DNA from: Planctomycetaceae bacterium
GTDB lineage: Bacteria > Planctomycetota > Planctomycetia > Pirellulales > Pirellulaceae
Assembly: GCA_020638995.1 (NCBI GenBank)
Contig: JACKHM010000002.1
Coordinates: 558,001-622,000 of the forward strand
Reading direction: 5' to 3'
DNA: 64,000 nt
The notes beneath the pieces were generated by a model. That model was not told the origin of the DNA. It did no database searches and saw only the letters and a list, made by a program, of their open reading frames with translations. Position numbers and translations under genes: made by a program. Below, piece by piece: positions 10,601 through 22,600 of this stretch; within the stretch, counting starts at the first letter, position 1; every line of letters starts with the position of its first letter.

Positions 10601-13600
10601 TCCAACCCAATGCTAACTATTACGGCACCATCAACAACGCGATTAAGTTCCATGCTTGGGATCAGACTTCTGGTACAAATGGCGGTACGGTGAGTTTGGG
10701 CACGACATCCACGGTGCAAGACAACTTTGGCTCTGTGTCGTATACAAACAACGATGGTTCCAGTAGTTGGACGGCAGGTTGGGTGGAAGTCGATCCCGCG
10801 GGAGGCGGAGCGAGCAGCGGGGCTAGCAAGATCGCTGGCGGCGAGTTGGTGTTCGAGGCTGCGGGTTCCGGCACGCACAACATGGACCGCGAGGTCGATT
10901 TGAGTGGAGCGTCTACCGCGACGCTATCGTTTTCTTACCACAGCACACTGGGAGCCGGCGATCGCATCGAAGTTCAAGCTTCCAGTAACGGCGGTGGAAG
11001 TTACACGACGCTGACCGGTGGTGTGTTCGACAACACCAATCAAGGGCCAGGGAACGCCAATATCGACATCTCCAGCTACATCGCCTCGAACACTCGCATT
11101 CGGATCGTAGAAGTTACGGATGGGTTTGGCGGATTCTTGTATTTGGATAATTTCACCGTGACTTACGACACCGCGGCAACTGGCGGTGCGACCGCCTATT
11201 CCACAGCAAACGACACGGCCAGTTTAGTCGTCAATAACGTGGTCGATCACATCGTCACGGTTGACACCACCAGCGATGTCTCCGATGGCGATACCTCCAG
11301 CATTGACGCTCTGTTGGTCGACAAAGGCGCCGATGGATATATCTCTTTACGCGAAGCGATCACGGCGGCAAACAATTCTGTCAACGGCGGAACTCCAGAC
11401 GAGATCGATTTCAACATCGCGACCAGCGACGCTGGCTACGTCGATCCCACGCCCGGTGCGCCCGGCAGCGGCGATGAGTATTGGACGATCGCGCCCACGT
11501 CATCATTGCCGCTCATCAATGATGCCGTCGTCATTGATGGTACCAGTCAGCCCGAATTCGCTGGCGCACCGGTTATTGTTCTGGACGGGACAAGTGCTGG
11601 AGCAACAGGGGATGGCTTTCAACTCAGCACAGGAAGTTCCGGAAGCACGATTCGCGGCTTTGTCGTCAATCATTTTGCGGAGACCGCAATCGTCATCACC
11701 AACGGCTCAGGCAGCAACCTGATCGCTGGAAACTACCTTGGTACGGACGTCACAGGGACTGTCGACCAAGGTAACGGCAAATGGGGTGTCGACATCATCA
11801 GTGCCGGTAATAACAACCTCGTCGGTGGATCGACGGCAGCGGATCGCAACGTGATTTCAGGCAACAACCTGGGCGGTGTCGCAGTTAACGGCGCATTCAG
11901 CGGCACAACCGTGCAGGGAAACTACATCGGTGTGGCCTCAGATGGTTTAACGGCCTTGGGAAATGTCGGAGGTTATTCCGTTTTGATCATTAGTGCCACC
12001 AATACCAAGGTCGGCGGCACAGTCGGGGGTGAAGGCAATATCATTGCCAACAACAGCAATGACGGGGTAGAAATCTGGAGTGGTACCGGCAATTCCGTGC
12101 TTGGCAACGATATCTATGGCAATACGGCTTTGGGAATCGACCTAGGGAACGATGGTGTCTCCACAAACGATCTGGGAGACGCCGACACCGGTGCGAACAA
12201 TCTACAGAACTATCCGGTGCTGAGCGGCGCGGTCACCAACGGCGTCAACAGCATTACGATTACCGGCACCTTCAACAGTTCGGCCAGCAGTTACTACCGC
12301 ATCGAGTTCTTCGCCAGTAGCGCCGCCGATGGCACTGGCTACGGCGAGGGCCAGACCTATCTTGGCTATGCGAACGTCGCTACGGACGGCAGCGGTAACG
12401 CCACCATCAACGCATTGCTCTCGGCGACGGTAGCCAACGGCGCGGTGATCAGTGCCACTGCCACCAAGTCGGACGCAACCTACACAACCTTTACTGACAC
12501 ATCTGAATTTGCCCAAAACGTCACCGCTACCATCGCAAATACCGCCCCCACCCTCGACAACACCAAAACTCCGGTGCTTGCCGCACAAAACGAAGACGAT
12601 GGCGTACCCTCCGGCGCGGTGGGAACCTTGATCTCCAGTTTGGTCGATTTTGCTTCGCCGTCGGGACAAGTCGATAACGTCACCGATCCAGACGCGGGCG
12701 CGTTGCTGGGTATCGCCGTGACGGCGGCCGATACTACGAACGGATCTTGGCTCTATTCCACGGACAACGGATCGAACTGGTTTTCACTGGGTGCGGTTTC
12801 CGACTCCAATGCTCGCTTGCTGGCCGCCGATGCCAACACGCGGTTGTATTTCCAACCCAATGCTAACTTTTACGGCACGCTCGCCAGCGCCATCACATTC
12901 CGGGCGTGGGATCAGACCACTGGCACAGGCGGCGATCTGGCGGACACCACCACCAACGGCGGCAACACTGCCTATTCCAACGCCACCGACACGGCCAGTT
13001 TGGTCGTTAACAACGTGGTCGATCACATCGTCACGGTTGACACCACCAGCGATGTTTCCGACGGAGATACGTCCAGCATTGACGCTTTGCTGGTCAACAA
13101 AGGTGCCGACGGAGTCATCTCGCTCCGCGAAGCCATCGCAGCGGCAAACAACACTACCAATGGCGGGACGCCAGACGAAATTCGGTTTAATATTTCAGGA
13201 GCCGGGCCGCACACGATCACACTGGCATCCGCGCTGCCCAGCATTAACGAAGCGATCCTCATCGATGGCACGACGGAACCCGATTATGCCGGATCGCCCG
13301 TCGTGATGCTGGATGGCGTGAGCGCGGGGGGAGGCGTGTCGGGGCTCTATCTGAACGCGGACGGCTCAACGGTGCGCGGACTGGCGATTAGTCGTTTCTC
13401 AGTCTACGGCATCGTCGTCAGCGGTGACGGCAACACGATCGAGGATAACTTTATCGGAACCGATATCACGGGTGCCACGGATCAGGGCAACACCGTGCAT
13501 GGCATCCATATCACCGCGACGGCCGACAGCAACACCATTGACGCGAACCTGATTTCCGGCAACGACCAAAGCGGGATCGATATCGCTGGCGGAGCCAATA

Positions 13601-16600
13601 ACGTGGTCATCGGAAATACCATCGGTTTGCAACTGAACGGCAGCACGGTTCTGGGGAACACGAACGCGGGCATCAGCATTTCCAACGGCTCCACGGGAAC
13701 CATCATTGGCGGCACGTCGGTCGCCGAACGCAACGTGATTTCCGGCAACGGGTCGGGCATCATCATCACGGGTGCCACGACCACCGCGAACACGATCGCC
13801 GGCAACTACATTGGTCTTAATGCCGCGGGGAACGCGGCCGTCGCAAATGCCAGCGCGGCGATTCAATTGGATAGCGGCACGACAAACAACGTCATCGGTG
13901 GCGCGACGACAGCCTCTCGCAACGTGATCGCCGGAGCGAGCACCGATGGCATTCGCATCGTGAACGCCAATGGTACTCAAATCCACAACAACTACATCGG
14001 CACCGACGCAACCGGCCTGGTGGACCTTGGATTTCAACAGGAAGGGATCGAGATTCAGGCGGGCACCGGTACGATCATCGGTGGCATCGGCACGGGGAAC
14101 CTGATCAGCGGCAACGGCTTCGCGGGCATTGGCATCCAGGGTGGTTCCGGGCACGTCGTGCAAGGCAACCTGATCGGGACCAACGCCACCGGCGCGGCGG
14201 CATTGGCGAACGACTCCGGCGGGATCAACATCATCAACACAGTGACCAGCGTGACGATCGGTGGAACCACAACCGGCGAAGGCAACGTGATTGCGTTCAA
14301 CGCTACGACCGATGGCATCGCGGTGTCCTCCACATCCACCGGCATTTCCATACTGGGCAACTCCATCCACGACAACGCCGGGGAAGGAATCGACCTGGGT
14401 GCTAACGGCGTCACGGCCAATGATGCTGGTGATGGTGATGGCGGCGCGAACAATCAGCAGAACTTCCCCGTCCTGTCCAGCGCCTCATCCGTCGGGGGCA
14501 ACTCCTATATTTTGGGAACGCTCAATAGCACCGCGAGCACAATGTATCGCATTGAGTTCTTTTCGTCCCCCACCGGCGATGCTTCCGGATACGGTGAAGG
14601 GCAAACTTATCTCGGCTTCACAACTGTCACCACCAGCGTATTGGGTTTGGCGTCATTTAACACGACACTGACCGGTGTCACGCTAACGACCGGGCACGCG
14701 ATCTCCGCCACGGCGACCGTCGATTTGGGCGGCGGCAGCTACGGTGACACATCCGAGTTTGGCCAGTCGATCAGCGCGACGGGCAACGTCTCGCCAACAA
14801 TCACCAGCAACGGCAGTGGCTCGACTGCATCGATCAACGTCGCGGAAAATACCACGGCTGTGGCAACGGTGACGTCGAGCGACCCTGATGGCGGAACACC
14901 TGCCTACAGCATCGTCGGTGGCGACGACCAAGCTTTGTTTTCGATTGGCAGCGGCTCGGGAGTGTTAACTTTCTCTTCCGGTCGCAACCGGGAAGTCGCC
15001 ACCGACTTCAACAGCGACCACATCTACGAGGTGACCGTCCAGGTCAGCGACGGCAACGGCGGCATGGATGCGCAGGCAATCTCCGTCACGGTGACGGACG
15101 TCGATGAATTCGATGTCGGCGCAGTCAGTGACACAAACGGCGCGGCTAATTCCGTGAACGAAAACGCCACGAACGGAACAAGTGTTGGCGTCACTGCTGC
15201 GGCCAGCGATGGTGACGCGACCACGAACGCCATCACCTACACGCTGGACGACGACGCCGGCGGGCGATTCGCGATCAATGCTTCGTCAGGTGTCGTCACC
15301 GTCGCCAACGGTTCATTACTCGACTACGAAGCAGCGACTTCCTACGACATCACCGTGCGTGCCACCAGTCAGGACACGAGCTTCAGTACGCAAACATTTA
15401 CCATCAACATCGACCCGGTTAACGATAATAGTCCGGTAATCACCTCCGATGGCGGCGGAGCGACTGCCACTATTAACATGGTCGAGAACGCGTTCTTTGT
15501 GACGATGATTACCGGCACGGACGCAGACCTTCCAGCAGAGACGCTGACGTACTCCATTACCGGCGGCGCCGACGCTGCAAAGTTCGCGATCGATGGCTCC
15601 ACGGGCGCGCTCAGTTTTGTTACCGCGCCGAATTATGATTCTCCCACTGACGCCGGCGGTAACAATGTTTATGACGTGACAGTGCAAGTTAGCGACGGTA
15701 CATTTTCCGACATACAGTCGTTCGCGGTGCAGATCACCAATGACGTAGACCCCGGGCTCTGGCTTTCCAACAAAGGCAACGTTTCCACTGGTTCAGGTAC
15801 CTGGACCGACGGCACCGTCGTTCGACTTTCCGATCCTAATCTCGCCCTTGGTTCCGGACCGACCAACGGCACGTTCTCGCACGTCTTCGACATCGACAGT
15901 CTGGCCCAGGATGGAAACGCCGACATTAACGGCATTCACTTTGTACGTCGGTCTGTCACAATCGGCACCGCGAATCAGATTGTCGTCAACGCCGGCGACG
16001 TGTTGTTTACCGTCGCATCCAATGAAATGTTCGGCGGGCTCTCGGTGACCAGCAAAGACCTGGTACTCTTCCGTCCGGTAACACCCAACGATTACTCCAG
16101 CGGCACCTTTTCGCGAATACTAACCGATCCGGGTGGCACGGGAAATAGCGTGCGTGACTTTGCCTTGGTTGAAATGAGTTTGACGGTCGGGGGCGCGGGA
16201 TTGCAAGCAGGTGACTTTCTACTAGTGCTGTCCAGTGGAAGTTACGATAAAGACATTTCACTGTTCCATCCCACGGACCTGGGAACGGGGCCGACCTCCG
16301 GGACGCTTTCCGTATTCGTTGACGGACAAAGCGCCGGAATCGGTTTCAGCAAACAAATTTATTCGCTGGATCTCGTCGACCAGAATATGACATTGGGCGG
16401 ACAGTCGTTGAGTGCCGGACAGCTACTTCTTTCGGTCAATGGCGATGAAACCGTAGGTTCAAACGACCTTAGTACATCAGCTTATGACATTTTTTCTTTG
16501 ACGGTGACATCCACGGGAATCGGCAGTTCGTCAGGAAATGCGGCTCGGTTTATGACCGGTAGCGATATTGGACTTTCCTCGGGTGGCGAAGAATTAGATG

Positions 16601-19600
16601 CGTTGTCGTTGTGGTACACGGCTAATTCCGCACCAGTGATTACCAGCAACGGCGGCGGAGCGACGACTTCGGTCAACGTGGCGGAAAACTCCACTGCCGT
16701 CACGACCGTTACCGCGACCGATAGTGACGTTCCGGCGCAAACATTGACGTATTCCATTACAGGAGGGGCGGACGCTGCGCTCTTCGCGATCAACGGACCG
16801 ACAGGTGATTTGAGATTTGTTTCTGCGCGCGATCGAGAAGTCGCCACTGACGCCAACAGCGATCACATTTACGAGGTGACCGTGCAGGTGTTTGACGGGA
16901 CGCTCAGCGACACCCAAGCCATCTCGGTAACAGTGACCGATGTCGATGAGTTCGATGTCGGCGCAATCAGCGACACAAACGGAACAGTCAACGTCGTGAA
17001 TGAAAATGCCGCCAACGGGACGACTGTCGGCGTTACCGCCGCGGCGAGTGATGCAGACGCGACGACCAACGCCATCACCTACACGCTAGACGACGACGAC
17101 GGCGGGCGGTTTATAATTAACGGGACGTCAGGAGTGGTCACGGTCGCGAATGGAACGCTGCTGAACCGCGAAGCTGCCGCTGCGCACAACATCACGGTCC
17201 GTGCCACATCAGCAGACGCCAGCTTCAGCACACAAATGTTTACCATTAACATTAACGACGTCAACGAATTCAGCGTCACCGTCCCAACAGATTCTGATGG
17301 TTCAGCCAACGCGGCGGATGAGAATGTCGCCATCGGCACGACCGTTGGCATCACGGCCGCGGCCAGTGACGCCGATGCCACGACGAACGGCGTTACGTAC
17401 TTGCTGTTCGACGACGACGGCGGGAACTTCATGATCGACACCAACACGGGTGTCGTCACCACCAATGCGGCTCTGGATCGGGAAACGCTCGGTGCGACGC
17501 GCAGCATCACGGTCCGAGCGACCAGTCAGGACGGCTCCACCAACGACACAGTGTTCAATATCGCGATCAACGATGTCAACGAGTTCAACGTCACGGCGCC
17601 GACCGATACCGACGGGACAATGAATGCGGTCGATGAAAATTCCGCCAACGGGACAACGGTTGGAATCACGGCCGCGGCCAGCGACAGCGATGCGACAACC
17701 AACTCAGTGTCCTATTCGCTGATCAACGACGCAGGTGGTCGATTCACAATCAACAGTTCCTCGGGTGTCGTAACTGTCGCCAATGGTTTGCTGTTGGATC
17801 GAGAATCAGCGGCATCGCATAACATTACCGTTCGAGCGACCAGCGCTGACGGCTCCACCAATGACACTGTGTTTTCAATCAACGTCAATCCAGTGAACGA
17901 CAACAGCCCCGTGATTGTTTCTAACGGTGGGTTGGCCACAGCAGCAGTCAATGTCGCTGAAAACTCAACGGCGGTTACGACAGTTCAGGCAGTCGATGCT
18001 GACCTTCCGACTCAATCGATTACCTATTCCATCATCGGTGGCGCCGATGCCGCGAAATTTTCGATCTCCAGTACGACAGGCGATTTGGCATTTCTGACAG
18101 CTCCAGATTTCGAAAATCCAACAGACAGCGGCGCTGACAATGTGTACGACGTGATTGTCCAGACTAGCGACAATGCAGGAGCCGTTGACACCCAAGCCAT
18201 CGCCGTTTCCGTGCAGGACTTGCGAGTTACACTTGATCGTCAGACGACCGGATCGACGACCGGGGCGAGCCTGACATTGTCACATAATAGTGGCGGATCG
18301 GACCGATTGATGCTTGTCAGCGTCTCCATGGCCAACCCCAGTGGTCGGTCAGTCGCGGGAGTTACCTATGACGGAGTGGTGCTCACGCTGGTTGGAACAG
18401 AAGCATATGGTTCTGGTATCGACGAAGCCAGAGTTGAATTGTGGGCTCTTACTGCGCCTGTGCTGGGAACTCACAATGTCGTGGTTAACTTAAGCGGCGC
18501 GAACACAGATGGCACCGTTGTGGGAGTGACGACGTTTGCGGGTGTTGAGCAATCAAATGCACTCGGTGTGTTCGCGGGAGCTAGTGGTGAATCAAATACG
18601 GCTTCGGTAACTGTTGCTTCTGGCGACGATCAATTGGTGTATGCAGGACTAACCGTTGAGTATCCCGGCAATTACGACCTGGTGCCGGGTGCGGGACAGA
18701 CTGAAAGATGGGACCTCTATGCTGGTAGCGCAAATAGCGGGGCCAGCACCAAGGCGGGAGCAGCGTCAGTCAACATGACCTGGTCTATTGGAGCCGTCAA
18801 TCAGTGGGCCCTGGCAAGCGTCTCCATCAACCCGTACATCGCAATTAACAAGTCTCCAACCATCACAAGCGACGGCGGAGGAGCAACCGCCAGTGTTAAC
18901 GTCAATGAGAATTCGATTGCAGTGACTACGGTAACGGCAACTGATCCTGATCTGCCCGCGCAGACGTTAACGTACTCTCTGGTTGGCGGTGACGACGCAG
19001 CGCATTTTGTCATTGATGCCGTTACTGGGGCGCTGACATTCGCCGCCGCGCCCAACAGCGAAGCGCCGCTTGATGTAGACGGCGACAATGTTTATGAAGT
19101 CATCGTACTCGTCTCGGATGGAAATGGCGGATCAGATACGCAGCAGATTACGGTCTACGTCCAGGATCTGGATGAGTTCGATGTCACCGCGCCGACCGAT
19201 ACGGACGCGACCGTAAACGCCGTGAATGAGAATTCCGCCATCGGCACGACGGTTGGCATTACCGCTTCCGCCAGCGATAGCGATGCCACCACCAACGGCA
19301 TAACGTACTCGCTGTTCGACGACGATGGCGGGAACTTCACGATCGATATGAATACCGGCATTGTCACGACAAACGCGTTCCTCGACCGTGAAGTATTGAG
19401 CGCGACACGCACCATTAGGGTACGCGCGACCAGTCAGGATGGATCGACCAACGATACGATCTTCAACATCGCGCTCAATGATCTTGACGAGTTCGACGTG
19501 ACAGCGTCTGTCGACGCAGACGGAACTGCGAACGCGGTGGATGAGAACTCTGCGATCGGCACGACGGTTGGCATCACTGCTTCCGCCAGCGACAGTGACG

Positions 19601-22600
19601 CCACGACGAACTTGGTCACCTACGCGCTACTCGACGACGATGGTGGGAATTTCACGATTGATACCAATACGGGTGTCGTCACGACTAACGCGGTCCTGGA
19701 CCGCGAAACGCTGCTCCCCACGCGTAGCATCACCGTCCGTGTGACCAGTCAAGATGGATCGACCAACGACACGGTCTTCAGCATCGCGATCAACGACGTC
19801 AACGAGTTCAGCGTCACGGTGCCGACCGATACCGACGTCACCGTCAACGCCGTGAATGAAAATGTCGCCATCGGCACGACGGTTGGCATTACCGCATCCG
19901 CTAGCGACGCCGACGCCACGTCGAACGGCGTGACCTATTCGTTGTTTGATAACGATGGCGGGAATTTCACAATTGACACCAACACGGGTGTCGTCACCAC
20001 CAATGCGGCTCTGGATCGGGAAATGCTCGGTGCGACGCGCAGCATCACGGTCCGAGCAACCAGCCAAGACGGTTCGACCAACGATACGATCTTCAACATC
20101 GCGATCAATGACGTCAACGAGTTCAACGTCACGGCGGCGACCAATACCGACGCCACGGTCAACGCCGTGAATGAAAATGTCGCCACCGGCACGACGGTCG
20201 GCATTACCGCCAATGCAACGGACAGCGACGCCACGTCGAACGGCGTGACCTATTCGTTGTTTGATAACGATGGCGGGAACTTCACCATCGATACCAACAC
20301 GGGTGTCGTCACGACGAATGCGGCACTAGATCGGGAAACGCTCGGGGCGACGCGCAGCATCACGGTCCGAGTAACCAGTCAGGACGGTTCGACGAACGAC
20401 ACTGTCTTCAACATCGCGATCAACGATTTGGACGAGTTTGATGTCACGGCGCCGACCGATACCGACGCGACCGTCAACGCCGTGAATGAAAATGTCGCCA
20501 TCGGCACGACGGTCGGCATCACCGCGAACGCGACCGACGGCGATGCCACAACGAGCTTGGTCACGTATTCGCTGTTCGACGACGATAGTGGGAACTTCAC
20601 GATCGACACCAACACAGGGATCGTCACGACGAATGCGGCCCTGGATCGCGAATCTCTGCTCCCCACGCGAAGCATTACGGTCCGTGCGACTAGCCAAGAC
20701 GGATCGACCAGCGACACGATGTTCAACATTACTATCAATGATGTCGACGAGTTCAATGTGACCGCTCCTAGTGACACGGATACCACGGTAAACGCGGTGG
20801 ACGAGAACTCCGCGATCGGCACGGATGTCGGCATAACCGCTTCCGCCAGCGATAGCGATGCCACGACGAACGGCGTGACCTACTCGCTGTTCGACGACGA
20901 TGGCGGCAACTTTACGATCGATGCCAACACGGGGATCGTCACCACCAACACGATGCTCGACCGGGAAGCATTGAGCGCGATGCGCACCATCACAGTGCGC
21001 GCGACCAGTCAAGATGGATCGACCAACGATACCGTTTTCAACATAGCGCTTAACGATCTTGACGAGTTCGACGTGACAGCGTCTGTTGACGCAGACGGAA
21101 CGGCGAACGCGGTGGACGAGAACTCTGCGATCGGCACGATGGTCGGCATCACGGCTTCCGCCAGCGACAGCGACGCCACGACGAACGCGGTTACGTACTC
21201 CCTGACAGATAACGCGGGTGGGCGTTTCGCGATTGATAGCGGGTCCGGTGTGGTGACCGTTGCCGACGGAACCCTTCTGGACCGTGAAGCAGCGGCGATG
21301 CACAACATCACTGTGCGAGCGACCAGTGCTGATGGGTCAACCAACGACACAGTATTTACAATCGCCGTCCTGGACGTGAGCGAGTTTGTCGCCACGCCGA
21401 TCATCGACAACGATGCGACAGCAGAGACGGTGGCTGAGAACGCAGCGGTAGGCACCGCCGTCGGAATCAGTGCCTTCTCGACTGATGCAGATAGTAGTGA
21501 CACCATTTCCTACTCGTTAGATGACAACGATAGTGGGCGGTTTTCGATCGATACGAACTTGGGAATCGTCACTGTGTCGGGAGCCATCGATCGAGAGGCC
21601 GATGGGGCGTCACGGTCGATTACCGTGCGAGCGACTTCGACGGACGGTTCATTTCAGACTCGCAGTTTTTCGATCGCTATTTCCGATGTCGATGAGTTCG
21701 ATGTTGGTGCCATAGCAGACGGGAACGTCGCGGCGAATGCCGTTTACGAGAATTCTGCCATCGGCACAGGCGTGGGACTGACGGCTGTCGCTTTTGATGC
21801 GGACGCGACAAACAGCAACGTAACTTTCGCCTTACTGGATAACGACGGCGGGCGATTCAGCATCGACACAGTCTCTGGCATCGTGCGAGTCGCGGGTGCA
21901 ATCGATCTTGAAACGGACGGTCCAACGCGGTTCATTACCGTTCGAGCAACCAGTTCTGATGGCTCGTTCGCGGACCAATTGTTTGCGATCGGCATCAATG
22001 GCGTTAACGAAGCTCCATCGAACTTGGTGCCTGCTACGCACGTCGCTACGGAAGAGATTTCGGGGACCATCGCGGGAATCAGCGTCAGTGATGTGGATGC
22101 CGCTACGGGAGACGTTACGACCCGGCTACAAGTGGTTAATGGAACTCTGGACGTGACTTTAGCCGGTGCCGCAATTATCTCGGCGGGCGCGAATAGCAGC
22201 AGCGACGTAACGATCCGTGGCACATTGGCAGACCTGAACACCACTCTGACATCGTTGATGTACACCGGCAACGTCGACGTCTATGGCATCGCTGCCGATA
22301 CGCTCACCGTGACAACTGATGACCTCGGCAACATTGGTTTCGGCGGCGGACAGTTGGATATCGATACTGTGCAGATTGATATCACGGAAGTGAACGACGC
22401 TCCGCAGATCGACCTCGACGTCGATAATAGCAGCGGCCAGTCGGGTGCTGACTTTGCGAATACCTTCGTCGAAGACGGCGGCCCTGTGCGGATCGCCGAT
22501 ACGGATGCAATGCTCGCGGACGTTGATAACGCGACGCTGGAGTCGTTGCAAGTCGTGTTGATAAATCAATTCGACGGAGCTGACGAGCTTCTGATGGCAA

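Noticed and set aside
13399..14370. 323-residue minus-strand ORF
   Set aside because: Shadow of the giant gene in a beta-helix region with GC-rich third positions; no protein features.
20326..21303. 325-residue minus-strand ORF
   Set aside because: Antisense to the 315-bp repeats; it is repeat-derived (ADRRADGDIF-like) and follows the codon bias of the sense strand.
19171..21378. CRISPR array
   Set aside because: The regular spacing is 315 bases of in-frame coding repeats without short repeats and unique spacers.
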